Of a stretch of DNA of 11,989 nucleotides, positions 1-6,688 are shown in pieces. Below the pieces are notes generated by a model. The model was not told the origin of the DNA. It did no database searches and was given only the letters and a program-made list of their open reading frames with translations. A program made the position numbers and the translations under genes. Numbering within the stretch: position 1 is the stretch's first letter; each line of letters starts with the position of its first letter. This DNA is from Candidatus Limnocylindrales bacterium (GTDB lineage: Bacteria; Chloroflexota; Limnocylindria; Limnocylindrales; CSP1-4), in the NCBI GenBank assembly GCA_030647575.1, contig JAUSJS010000226.1, positions 1 to 11,989 on the forward strand. The letters are read 5' to 3'.

Positions 1-1231
1 AGATCGCCGCGATTCCGGCCGCGCCGGCGAGCGCGCCCATGAGGGTCGGCACGATGAGCAGGGCCACGCGGTTGCCGGTGATCCGGACGCCGAGAGCGGT
101 GCCCCGCTCGCTCCGCGGCGAGCGGTTCGCGACCCACGCGATCGTCATCGGCTGGACGAGCCCGAGGCCCAGTCCGATGGCGATCATGATCCCGAACAGC
201 ACGATCGGCGAGGTCGCCAACGGCAGTCCCAGCATGCCCACGGCGGCCAGCGCCATGCTCACGGCGAGAAGTCGTGCGCGACCGAGACGCACGATCAGTG
301 GCGCCATGAAGAGCCGCGACACGAGGGACGCCCCGGCTCGGACCGAAAGCAGCCCGCCGACCAGCCCGACCGACAGGCCGGTCGCCTCCCCGTAAGCCGG
401 CAGGTAGGCGATCAGCACGTCCATCGTCGAGATGACGACGATGCTGACGAACATGGCCCCTCGCATTCCCGGGCGCCGGAGCACGCGCCCGGCCACGGAC
501 AAGGTTCCCGGCCCTCGCTCGGCCGGTCTCTCGGCCGGCCGATCCGGCCGTCGAGTGAGGCCGGGCAGCAGGAAGGCGAGCCCGACCGCCAACAAGGCGA
601 GCCCGGTGCCGACCAGGAAGACCAGGCCCTCCGGGTTGTCCGGCACGAGGCCCGCGCCCGCTGCGACTGCGGGGAGGACGACCGGAGCGCCGGCGCCGCC
701 GCTCGCGAGCATGCCGACGGCCACGATCCCAGTGGTCCCGCCGATGATCACCGCCGCGATCGCGGGGCCTGCCAGCTGGCCAATGGAGTTGACCGTCGCG
801 TAGTGCCCGAAGCGCACTTCGCGATCCTGTCGTGGACCGTGGTTCGCGACCAATGCCTGGCCGGCCACCAGGTAGATGATCTGGCCGAGACCCATGGCGA
901 CCTGTGCCAGGGCCAGCAGCACCAGTCCGCCAGCGTAGGCGGCGATCACGCCGCCGACCGACAGCGCAACCATGGCCATGATCATGTAGCGAGAGGCGCC
1001 GACTCGATCGACGGCGCGGCCAATGGCCACCGCCAGCAGCGCTGGCAGAATCGAGAAAGCCGATTGGATCAGGCCGATCTCGACGGTGGTCGCGCCCAGG
1101 TCCAGCGCTCGATAGGTGACCGTCGGCCGCGTCGCATGGATGGCCGTGACGGTCAGGCCCGCCACCAGCATCTGGACCAGGAAGCCGCGTCGCCAGTCCG
1201 CTGGCGGCGGGAAGTCCCTGGGATCGGTCAT
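1..1231 (-). CDS. MFS transporter (C-terminus cut by window edge)
   Basis: A reading frame opens with ATG at 1231 and stays open to the window edge, giving 410 visible residues. This is nearly a full-length major facilitator protein (usually about 400-420), so only the last residues should be missing. A short cytoplasmic N-terminus (MTDPRDFPPPADWRR) precedes about twelve hydrophobic segments. The loop between helices 2 and 3 carries G-R-A-V-D-R-V-G (residues 71-78), a variant of MFS motif A (GxxxDRxGR). A charged central loop rich in Arg/Pro/Glu separates two six-helix halves, and an R-x-G-R-A-R turn occurs in the second half. The protein should be an inner-membrane secondary transporter for a small solute. 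Substrate and direction cannot be read from sequence. The Shine-Dalgarno is weak (GAG about 6-8 bases before the ATG). It is divergent from the CoxG-like gene, sharing an 89-base control region. No stop was seen in frame. Confidence 0.88.
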   Translation of the reverse strand, partial: MTDPRDFPPPADWRRGFLVQMLVAGLTVTAIHATRPTVTYRALDLGATTVEIGLIQSAFSILPALLAVAIGRAVDRVGASRYMIMAMVALSVGGVIAAYAGGLVLLALAQVAMGLGQIIYLVAGQALVANHGPRQDREVRFGHYATVNSIGQLAGPAIAAVIIGGTTGIVAVGMLASGGAGAPVVLPAVAAGAGLVPDNPEGLVFLVGTGLALLAVGLAFLLPGLTRRPDRPAERPAERGPGTLSVAGRVLRRPGMRGAMFVSIVVISTMDVLIAYLPAYGEATGLSVGLVGGLLSVRAGASLVSRLFMAPLIVRLGRARLLAVSMALAAVGMLGLPLATSPIVLFGIMIAIGLGLGLVQPMTIAWVANRSPRSERGTALGVRITGNRVALLIVPTLMGALAGAAGIAAI

Positions 1232-1267
1232 GGCAGCTCGACTGGGCGACGGGCGAGCGTCCATCGG

Positions 1268-1290
1268 GCATACCGTACACTGCCGTATGC
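1268..1290. promoter_or_regulatory. Inverted repeat GCATAC-N11-GTATGC, candidate operator
   Basis: GCATAC at 1268-1273 and GTATGC at 1285-1290 form a perfect 6-bp inverted repeat with an 11-base spacer, in the 89-base gap between the divergent MFS and CoxG-like genes. Ten bases of the left arm (GGCATACCGT, 1267-1276) recur exactly at 11709-11718, in front of the lipoprotein gene. The size and symmetry fit a dimeric regulator such as a GntR/FCD protein, one of which is encoded at 10876-11562. The link to that regulator is inference. No convincing -35/-10 pair was found in this gap. Confidence 0.4.
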
Positions 1291-1306
1291 AACGCGGCCC
1301 GACTCG

Positions 1307-1312
1307 AAGGAG
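1307..1312 (+). promoter_or_regulatory. Shine-Dalgarno AAGGAG of CoxG-like gene
   Basis: AAGGAG lies 8 bases before the GTG at 1321 and decides that start. No ATG lies in frame nearby upstream. Confidence 0.75.
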
Positions 1313-1320
1313 CGCGACTC

Positions 1321-1773
1321 GTGATTCTCGATCAGCAGGTGGTCGTTCCCGCGGCCGCGGATCGCGTCTGGGAGTTCCTGATGGACATTCCAGCCGTCAG
1401 TCGATGCGTCCCCGGCGTGGAGTCGATCGAGCGGCTCGATGACGATACCTTTGCCGGAATGTTGAAGGTCAGGGTCGGGCCGATCGGCGTCACGCTCAAT
1501 GGCAAGGTCATCGTCGTCGAGCGCGACCGGGACCATCTCCGCTCCCGGATGGACGTGCAGGCCGCCGAGAAGCGGCTGAACAGTGCCGTCTCCGCCCACG
1601 CCACAGTGACCCTGATCGCGCGCTCCGACTCGGAGACCGAGGTCCACATTCATACCGAATCGTCGATCCTCGGCAAGCTCGGGGAGTTCGGCCAGGCGGT
1701 CATGCGCAAGAAGGCGGATCAGATCATCGGCGAGTTCGCCCGCAACATGGCGCGGGAACTGGCGTCGTCATAG
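1321..1773 (+). CDS. CoxG-like SRPBCC-family protein
   Basis: This 150-residue protein starts at GTG 1321 behind AAGGAG. It has the layout of the CO-dehydrogenase subunit G (CoxG) branch of the START/SRPBCC superfamily. An early P-A-A-A-D-R-V-W-E-F-L segment (residues 10-20) is followed by R-C-V-P-G-V-E-S (28-35), the usual C-x-P-G-x-E turn, then K-V-R-V-G-P-I (49-55). The C-terminal helix (about 120-147) runs K-L-G-E-F-G-Q-A-V. SRPBCC folds make a deep hydrophobic pocket. CoxG proteins are accessory factors found with molybdenum hydroxylases, where Oligotropha CoxG anchors the enzyme to the membrane. This copy stops after the domain and lacks the C-terminal membrane segment of the long CoxG form, so it should be soluble. 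No molybdenum hydroxylase gene is in view, so its partner is unknown. It is divergent from the MFS gene and converges on the amidohydrolase. Confidence 0.8.
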   Translation: MILDQQVVVPAAADRVWEFLMDIPAVSRCVPGVESIERLDDDTFAGMLKVRVGPIGVTLNGKVIVVERDRDHLRSRMDVQAAEKRLNSAVSAHATVTLIARSDSETEVHIHTESSILGKLGEFGQAVMRKKADQIIGEFARNMARELASS

Positions 1774-1820
1774 GCTCGTGACCGGGCGGCCCACGGCGAC
1801 CACCTGGTGACACGGCATGC

Positions 1821-3188
1821 CTAGGAAACCCTCGGGCGGACCATCCGGCCGCCGGATTTGCCGACCAGCTCGCCGTCGCGCATCACGATCCGTCCACGGA
1901 CGATCGTCGCCACCGGGGCACCCTTGGTCGCCCGGCCGTCGAACGGCGTCACATGGTTCTTGCTGTGGAGGTCGTCGTCGCGGATGACGCCTTCCTTGTC
2001 GAGGTCGATGATCGTCAGGTCGCCATCCGAACCGAGGGCGATCGCCCCCTTCTGGGGGTAGATGTCCCAGGTCCTGGCGGGCCCCTCGGAGGTGGCGCGG
2101 ACGAACTGCTGGAGCGTCATCCGCCCGGTGTGGACGCCGTTGGTCAGGAAGAACCGGACGCTCGTCTCGACGCCTGGGAATCCCGAGATCGCCGTCCAGA
2201 TGTCGCCCGTGAGCTTCTCTTCCGCGGTGTGCGGCGAGTGGTCGGTCGCGATCATGTTGACGCGGCCGTCGTTGAGGCCCGCGAGCAGGTAGTCGCCGTG
2301 GCCCTCGCTGCCGTAGCGGACCGGTGGGTTCATCCGCAGCCGCACGCCGAGCGTGTCCATCTCCTCGGCCTTGAGGAAGACATAGTGGCCGCCGGTCTCA
2401 CAGGTGACATCGACACCCTTGGCGCGCCACTCCTCGATCATGTCGAGGCCTTCGCGCGACGACAGATGGAAGATGTGGATCTTCGTGCCGATGTGCTTGG
2501 CGTAGAGGCCCATCCGCTGGATCGACTCGACTTCTGCGAGGGCCGGGCGCGAATCGACGTGCGCCTGCGGATCGGTCCGACCGGCCGCTTTGAACTTGCG
2601 GATCAGGTGCTGCATGATTTCGTTGTTCTCGGCGTGGAAGCCGATCCGCAGACCGGTCTCGGCGATTTCCTTCAAGCCGTCGAGCATCATCCCGTCGTCC
2701 GGGGCCGGGATCTTGCCGATCGTTTCACCGAGGAAGCACTTGTAGCCAACGACCCCGGCCTCGGCGATCGATTTGAGGGCCGGCACGCTGTCCTGGACGA
2801 GCAGTCCGATGATCCCGAAGTCGACGTACGACTTCTCCTCGGCCAGCTTCTTCTTCAGCTCGACGCCGGCGACCGTATCGGTCTTGGGGTTCGTGTTCGG
2901 CATGTCGATCACGGTCGTCACGCCGCCCATGACCGCCGCGGTCGAGCCCGTTCGCCAATCTTCCTTGTATTCGAAGCCCGGCTCACGGAAGTGGACGTGG
3001 CCGTCGATGACGCCGGGCACCACGTGCTTGCCGGAGGCGTCATATTCCTCTTTCGCCGTCAGGCCGAGCTCTCCCGGGGCCGCGATGGCGACGAACTTGC
3101 CGTCCTTGACGGCGAGATCGGCCGGGAAGGTCGCGGTCGAGGTCACGACGGTCCCGTTCCTGACGATCAGATCGGCGTGGTCTGTCAT
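1821..3188 (-). CDS. Allantoinase/dihydropyrimidinase-type cyclic amidohydrolase
   Basis: This 455-residue protein belongs to the binuclear-metal amidohydrolases that open cyclic amides (allantoinase, hydantoinase, dihydroorotase). All metal ligands are visible: H64 and H66 in D-G-H-V-H-F-R-E-P-G, K150 (the lysine normally carboxylated, G-Y-K-C-F), H185 (F-H-A-E-N), H241 (F-H-L-S-S) and D316 (A-T-D-H-S-P-H). Their spacing and the total length fit E. coli AllB (453 residues) closely. The N-terminal beta-sandwich (1-55) and its C-terminal return (about 385-450, with D-G-D-L-T and G-R-I-V-M-R-D-G-E) are complete. The start is ATG 3188 with AGGA six bases upstream. It lies 109 bases downstream of the UbiD gene on the same strand, probably co-transcribed. 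None of the usual allantoin partners (allC, uricase) is near, so a different cyclic amide, imide or ureide is possible. I would not fix the substrate. Confidence 0.88.
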   Translation of the reverse strand: MTDHADLIVRNGTVVTSTATFPADLAVKDGKFVAIAAPGELGLTAKEEYDASGKHVVPGVIDGHVHFREPGFEYKEDWRTGSTAAVMGGVTTVIDMPNTNPKTDTVAGVELKKKLAEEKSYVDFGIIGLLVQDSVPALKSIAEAGVVGYKCFLGETIGKIPAPDDGMMLDGLKEIAETGLRIGFHAENNEIMQHLIRKFKAAGRTDPQAHVDSRPALAEVESIQRMGLYAKHIGTKIHIFHLSSREGLDMIEEWRAKGVDVTCETGGHYVFLKAEEMDTLGVRLRMNPPVRYGSEGHGDYLLAGLNDGRVNMIATDHSPHTAEEKLTGDIWTAISGFPGVETSVRFFLTNGVHTGRMTLQQFVRATSEGPARTWDIYPQKGAIALGSDGDLTIIDLDKEGVIRDDDLHSKNHVTPFDGRATKGAPVATIVRGRIVMRDGELVGKSGGRMVRPRVS

Positions 3189-3297
3189 GGTCTGTCCTGT
3201 GCTCCTCGCTGGCCCGATGTCGTCGACGCGGCGAATCGGCTGGGCTTCCGGTGGTGATGAGTTTGCGAGCGCTTCCGCCCGTCCGGCCTGAGCCTCG

Positions 3298-4866
3298 CTA
3301 CATCCGCGGGTCCGGCGCCTGGGGATCGAGGATCCAGCCCCACTGCCGGCGCGTCTCCCGGGACACCTCCGCGGTGACGACCGGCTCGGCGAAGCGGTCC
3401 TTCCACTCCCATGGCTTGGTCGCGTCGATCAGCAGGCGCGAGTTGAAGCCGCGCTCGTCGGGGTGGATCGCCGGATCGAGCGGCCCGCTCCAGGCTCGCT
3501 TGATGATCGTGATGTCACGATCGGGATCGCAGCGGGTCATGATCGCCCAGAGGACGTCGTCCATGTCGAAGATGTCGATGTCCGGGTCGACCGCCACCAC
3601 GATCCGGCCGGCGTAGGCGGAGGTGCCGGTCTGGCCGCCGACCAGCAGGGCCTGGGTGGCATGGCCGGGATAGGACTGGTCGACCGCGACGATCGTCATC
3701 ATCCGGTTGCCAGAGACCGGCGGGCACCAGACGCCGGTGATCTTCGGCACTCCGGCGCGCTTCAGCTGGTTCTCGATCAAGGCCGACTTGAGGTAGGCCA
3801 GGAAGCGGTTGTCCTCGTGCGGCGGCTTGCCCTGCGGGCAGCCCAGCAGGATCGGGTTGGTGCGGTGGTAGATCGCGGCGACGCGGATGACCGGCGTCTG
3901 ACCCTCACCACTTGCGTAGTACCCCATCCACTCGCCGTAGGGACCCTCGTCGTGGCGCTCTTCCGGATCGATCCAACCCTCGATGACGATCTCGGCGTTG
4001 GCCGGGAAGGGCAGCCCGGTGTGCTTGCCGCGGACGACCTCGACCGCCTCGCCACGGACGCCGCCGGCCCAGTCGAGCTCGCTCTGGCCGTAGGGAATGC
4101 CCTCGGCGCACGAGGCCATGAACAGGAGCGGGTCGGCCCCGACGACCACCGCGACCGGGATCCGCTCACCTCGCGCCAGGTACTTGTCGCGGATGAGCCT
4201 GCCGTGCTTGCCCGGGCTGATGTACATCCCCATCGTGTCGCGGCTGAAGATCTGGTTGCGGTAGGTCCCGACGTTGACCCAGTCTGAGTCGGGGTCCTTC
4301 AGGATGTTCATGCTGGCCGTGCCGATGTAACGGCCGCCGTCGAGGGGATGCCAGACCGGGACCGGGAAGGCCTCGAGGTCGATCGCATCCCCTTCGACGA
4401 TGTTCTCGAAGATGGGGCCGGTGGCGACCTCGACTGGCGGGATCGGGCTGAAATCCTCGAGGACTCCGCGCCAGAAGCTGAACAGCCCGTCGTGGGTCGC
4501 CGACTCCGGCGGCAGGCCGAGCGTGACCGCCTGGCGGGCCGGATTGCCGCTGCAGTTGACGATCACCCGGTGGCCGCTCGGGTATCCCGGGATGTCGTCG
4601 AACACGACGCACGGCGACTCCTCGGCGTGGTCGAGCATCTCCGTGATCGCGCCGATCTCCGACTCCCAGTTTGCGCCGTGGACGACCCGGAGCTCGCCGA
4701 GCGTCTCGGCCCGGGCCATCCACTCGCGGGTGTCTCGCCAAGGAGAAAGCCGCTCGGCCGCCTTCTGAGCGACGTCTCTGGTGATCGCCACGGCCCACTC
4801 CAATCGAGACTGAACGGTTGAAGTCGAAGCTCGCAACGCCCGGCTCATCGGACGAGGCAGATTCAT
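3298..4866 (-). CDS. UbiD-family prenylated-FMN (de)carboxylase
   Basis: This protein has 522 residues from ATG 4866, against about 480-500 for most UbiD enzymes. UbiD proteins use prenylated FMN, made by a UbiX-type prenyltransferase, to remove or add carboxylate on aromatic, heteroaromatic or alpha,beta-unsaturated acids. Visible hallmarks are the N-terminal R-x-x-x-E-W and G-E-L-R (44-60), N-V-G-T-Y-R (198-203, prFMN/metal region), H-D-E-G-P-Y-G-E-W-M-G-Y-Y (305-317), the family's glutamate-rich active-site segment with E296 just upstream, and A-V-D-P-D-I-D-I-F-D (425-434). Length and the E-G-P-Y-G-E segment resemble phenolic-acid or heteroaromatic decarboxylases more than a ubiquinone enzyme, which is inference. 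The first ~40 residues look like an extension. An alternative GTG start at 4791 has GGAG six bases upstream and would give 497 residues. It sits between the RraA-like and amidohydrolase genes. No ubiX is in the window, so the cofactor must come from elsewhere. Confidence 0.9.
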   Translation of the reverse strand: MNLPRPMSRALRASTSTVQSRLEWAVAITRDVAQKAAERLSPWRDTREWMARAETLGELRVVHGANWESEIGAITEMLDHAEESPCVVFDDIPGYPSGHRVIVNCSGNPARQAVTLGLPPESATHDGLFSFWRGVLEDFSPIPPVEVATGPIFENIVEGDAIDLEAFPVPVWHPLDGGRYIGTASMNILKDPDSDWVNVGTYRNQIFSRDTMGMYISPGKHGRLIRDKYLARGERIPVAVVVGADPLLFMASCAEGIPYGQSELDWAGGVRGEAVEVVRGKHTGLPFPANAEIVIEGWIDPEERHDEGPYGEWMGYYASGEGQTPVIRVAAIYHRTNPILLGCPQGKPPHEDNRFLAYLKSALIENQLKRAGVPKITGVWCPPVSGNRMMTIVAVDQSYPGHATQALLVGGQTGTSAYAGRIVVAVDPDIDIFDMDDVLWAIMTRCDPDRDITIIKRAWSGPLDPAIHPDERGFNSRLLIDATKPWEWKDRFAEPVVTAEVSRETRRQWGWILDPQAPDPRM

Positions 4867-4875
4867 TGTATGCAG
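4865..4875 (+). promoter_or_regulatory. ATTGTATGCAG element over the ubiD start site
   Basis: ATTGTATGCAG overlaps the ATG and predicted transcription start of the UbiD gene. It contains the GTATGC core shared with other intergenic spots in the window and resembles one arm of the TTGTATACAA-like sites bound by many GntR/FCD regulators. Its position over +1 would suit repression. Binding is inference. Confidence 0.3.
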
Positions 4876-4879
4876 CTGT

Positions 4880-4909
4880 ATCTTAGGGTGCCCGGCGTTC
4901 TCCGGTCAA
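4880..4909 (-). promoter_or_regulatory. sigma70-like promoter for ubiD gene
   Basis: Read on the minus strand, TTGACC (4909-4904) is separated by 18 bases from TAAGAT (4885-4880). These match the -35 and -10 consensus at 5/6 and 4/6. Only 13 bases separate the -10 from the ATG at 4866, so a transcript from the usual distance would have a leader of about 5-7 bases and no Shine-Dalgarno for that ATG. It implies that ubiD can be transcribed independently of the upstream RraA-like gene. Confidence 0.5.
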
Positions 4910-4937
4910 TTGCAGGGTGCCCCTTCGGGACAATCAC

Positions 4938-4960
4938 GCCGTCGCGGTGGGTGCGACGGC
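4938..4960 (-). terminator. GC-rich hairpin after the RraA-like gene
   Basis: GCCGTCGC (4938-4945) and GCGACGGC (4953-4960) form a perfect 8-bp stem with a 7-base loop. It begins 30 bases beyond the stop of the RraA-like gene and before the ubiD promoter. No clear run of T follows on the minus strand (only GATTGT), so it is a weak intrinsic terminator or a processing/stability structure. Confidence 0.4.
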
Positions 4961-4989
4961 CGGGCATTCCGGAGACGCGCCGGCGGCGC

Positions 4990-5667
4990 TCAGCCGTCGC
5001 CTAGGATCGCCCTGGCGATCTCGACGAACAGGCCGCTCGGGATGAAGGCGACCCCGCTATCGTCGGCGATCGCGATGTCGCCTGCCCGGACCTGGATGCC
5101 GGCCAGGTCGACCGGTCCGTTGATCTCCGCGGCCTCGATCCGGAAGCGTCCGGTGGCCGGCGTGCGCCGGCCGCACCAGACGGGCAGGCCCGTCGCGACG
5201 ATCTCGTCGACGTCGCGGACGTCGCCGGCCACGAGGCAGGCCGCGATGCCGGCGCGCTGGGCGGCCTGCGCGGCCTCGCCGCCCAGGAGCGAAGCAGGTG
5301 GCCCGGACGGACCGACGATCAGCGCGACATCGCCGGCCTCGGCAAGCCCGAACAACGTGCGATGGGCCATCAAGGCGCTCCCGTCCGCGATCGTTTGAAG
5401 CGGCGTCGTCCGGGCCGGGAGATAGCGCAGGGTAATGGTCCGTCCGCCGGCCGTTCGTCCCGGTTGGAGGGGGGCAAGACAGGTGCTCGGAACGGTCAAC
5501 GCCAGGCCGCGCCGGTCCAGCTCATCGCTCACCGCCGCGGTGACACCGGACCGGGCGCACAGCGCTGCCAGCAGCGCGGAATCGGGCGGTGAGACCTCGA
5601 GGCGGGCCAGGAGCGGGGGGCGGTACGAGCCAGTCGGCAACGTGGGCGCTGGTGATCGTGTGTCCAT
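4990..5667 (-). CDS. RraA-like / HMG-aldolase-fold protein
   Basis: From ATG 5667 (AGGAG six bases upstream) this encodes 225 residues, the size of RraA-fold proteins. The frame is open 21 codons further to a TTG, but the Shine-Dalgarno favours 5667. Family signatures are A-V-S-D-E-L-D-R-R-G (45-54), A-L-I-V-G-P-S-G (115-122) and L-L-G-G-E-A-A (127-133). The core A-G-D-V-R-D-V-D-E (147-155) contains the R151-D152 pair that in aldolase members binds pyruvate carboxylate and a divalent metal. The N-terminal ~35 residues are Pro-rich. The family includes 4-hydroxy-4-methyl-2-oxoglutarate/4-carboxy-4-hydroxy-2-oxoadipate aldolases (pyruvate-releasing, gallate and protocatechuate pathways), oxaloacetate decarboxylases and the RNase E inhibitor RraA; old labels of menaquinone methyltransferase are wrong. 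The catabolic neighbours favour an aldolase or decarboxylase role, but the first acidic residue of the aldolase motif seems to be Gly here (E131 adjacent). It is the first gene of the rraA-ubiD-amidohydrolase block. Confidence 0.8.
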   Translation of the reverse strand: MDTRSPAPTLPTGSYRPPLLARLEVSPPDSALLAALCARSGVTAAVSDELDRRGLALTVPSTCLAPLQPGRTAGGRTITLRYLPARTTPLQTIADGSALMAHRTLFGLAEAGDVALIVGPSGPPASLLGGEAAQAAQRAGIAACLVAGDVRDVDEIVATGLPVWCGRRTPATGRFRIEAAEINGPVDLAGIQVRAGDIAIADDSGVAFIPSGLFVEIARAILGDG

Positions 5668-5717
5668 CGAGCGCTCCTGCCTTTCCCGATCGGCGCTGCC
5701 AACAGGCTGGCCCGGCG

Positions 5718-5731
5718 CCACAGCATACAAT
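5718..5731. promoter_or_regulatory. GTATGCTGTGG element with overlapping TACAAT
   Basis: On the minus strand, GTATGCTGTGG (5728-5718) lies upstream of the RraA-like gene. It matches GTATACTGTGG at 7470-7480 in 10 of 11 bases, in another divergent spacer. On the plus strand, TACAAT (5726-5731) could be a -10 for the transporter transcript, though no good -35 lies 16-18 bases before it. It is a candidate shared operator/promoter for the divergent rraA-like and tauE-like genes. Confidence 0.3.
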
Positions 5732-5805
5732 CGGCCTCGGGTCGAGAACGCGGATGTGCAGACGCAGGCCGGGAGCGCGGTCGGTGTTGTGGAGGTTGGA
5801 ACCCT

Positions 5806-5853
5806 GTGAACGCCCGGAGCCGCGCCGCCCGGCGCCGGATCGTCGCGACATGA
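5806..5853 (+). CDS. Possible 15-residue Arg-rich leader ORF before tauE-like gene
   Basis: GTG at 5806 follows GGAGG (5791-5795) with a 10-base spacer. This is the strongest ribosome-binding site near the transporter. The ORF encodes only MNARSRAARRRIVAT, with five arginines, and its TGA (5851-5853) overlaps the transporter ATG (5850) as ATGA. The transporter ATG itself has no good Shine-Dalgarno. This arrangement is typical of translational coupling or a leader peptide. Whether the peptide is made is unknown; the GGAGG could simply be chance. Confidence 0.3.
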   Translation: MNARSRAARRRIVAT

Positions 5854-6614
5854 CGTTCGCGCCCGAGGTCTATCTCTTCTTCGTCGCCGTCGTCCTGGTG
5901 GCCGCGTTCCTCAACGGTGCCGCCGGCTACGGCTTCGCCGTTGTCGCTGTCGCCGGCTTTGCATTCGTCCTGGACCCGAAGCTCGGCATCATCGTCATCA
6001 GCTTGATCACCCCGGTTCTGACGACATCCCAGCTCCACCGCCACTGGGCCTTTCGCGGTGTCACACGGCGAATCGCCGTGGTCCTTGTCGCCTCGATGGT
6101 CGGATCGGTCTTCGGGACCCAGCTGCTGATCATCCTGCCCGGATACGTCCTATTGCTCCTCCTTGGGATCTTCGCCTTGTGGTATGCGGTCAGCTCGCTC
6201 CGGAACGGCCCGATGCGGCTGTCACCGGAGAAGGAGCGCTACGCCGCGCCTGCCGTCGGGCTGCTCGCCGGGATCGTCAACGGCGCGGTCGGCGCCGCCG
6301 GCCCGGTTCTGGGCAGCTACCTGTTGGCGATCGGCCTGAAGGGTCGCGACTGGGTGTTCGCGATCTCGGTCGTCTTCTGGGCGATGTCGCTCATCCGAAT
6401 GCTGACGCTGGCGGCGGCTGCTCAATACCAGCTCGAGATCGTCCTGCTCGGACTCGGGCTCGCGGTGCCCGCCTACCTGGCCCAGTCCGGCGGGTTCGCC
6501 ATGCAGGCGCGGTTCTCGGCCGAGACCTTCCAGCGGATCATCCTGATCGTCCTCCTCCTGGCCAGCGCCAACCTGCTTTCGCGCGGCATCAGCCAGGCCA
6601 TCGCCTCACTCTGA
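5850..6614 (+). CDS. TauE/SafE-family membrane transporter
   Basis: From ATG 5850 this encodes 254 residues with about eight hydrophobic helices. The pattern of two repeats of four helices, each opening with a small-residue motif, is that of TauE/SafE proteins: F-L-N-G-A-A-G-Y-G-F (residues 20-29) and G-I-V-N-G-A-V-G-A-A-G-P (near 145-156). Most members are about 250-270 residues. The family moves organic anions such as sulfoacetate, sulfite or other small carboxylates across the inner membrane, usually as exporters. The substrate here is unknown, and an organic acid intermediate or co-product of the neighbouring pathway is a reasonable guess. The frame continues upstream to 5589, but that stretch is Arg/Pro-rich, overlaps the RraA-like gene on the other strand and is not membrane-like, so 5850 is preferred. 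It overlaps a short leader ORF by ATGA and converges on the isochorismatase-type gene. Confidence 0.88.
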   Translation: MTFAPEVYLFFVAVVLVAAFLNGAAGYGFAVVAVAGFAFVLDPKLGIIVISLITPVLTTSQLHRHWAFRGVTRRIAVVLVASMVGSVFGTQLLIILPGYVLLLLLGIFALWYAVSSLRNGPMRLSPEKERYAAPAVGLLAGIVNGAVGAAGPVLGSYLLAIGLKGRDWVFAISVVFWAMSLIRMLTLAAAAQYQLEIVLLGLGLAVPAYLAQSGGFAMQARFSAETFQRIILIVLLLASANLLSRGISQAIASL

Positions 6615-6649
6615 CCCCGGACGCGTGCGCCCGCCTCGAGGACGACATC

Positions 6650-6681
6650 CGGACGGAGCGCGACGACTGCGGCACCGTCCG
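6650..6681. terminator. Weak hairpin between convergent genes
   Basis: CGGACGG (6650-6656) and CCGTCCG (6675-6681) form a 7-bp stem with an 18-base loop, in the 74-base gap between the convergent transporter and isochorismatase-type genes. There is no T-run on either side, so its role as a bidirectional terminator is tentative. Confidence 0.25.
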
Positions 6682-6688
6682 TAGCCGA

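Noticed and set aside
39..1442. Plus-strand ORFs at 39-395, 432-803, 803-1324 and 1116-1442
   Set aside because: They lie opposite or across the MFS gene and the CoxG start, have Arg/Pro/Ala-rich low-complexity translations with no recognisable domain, and are explained as high-GC shadow frames.
1774..1820. Terminator between the convergent CoxG-like and amidohydrolase genes
   Set aside because: No convincing inverted repeat or T-run was found in this 47-base gap.
1821..3188. Classical allantoin degradation cluster
   Set aside because: The amidohydrolase is AllB-like, but allantoate amidohydrolase, ureidoglycolate enzymes and allantoin permease are absent from the window.
1953..3257. A 434-codon plus-strand ORF antisense to the amidohydrolase
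   Set aside because: The translation is dominated by Asp, Arg, Val and Leu, as expected from the reverse complement of a GC-rich gene. The minus strand carries a full set of catalytic residues.
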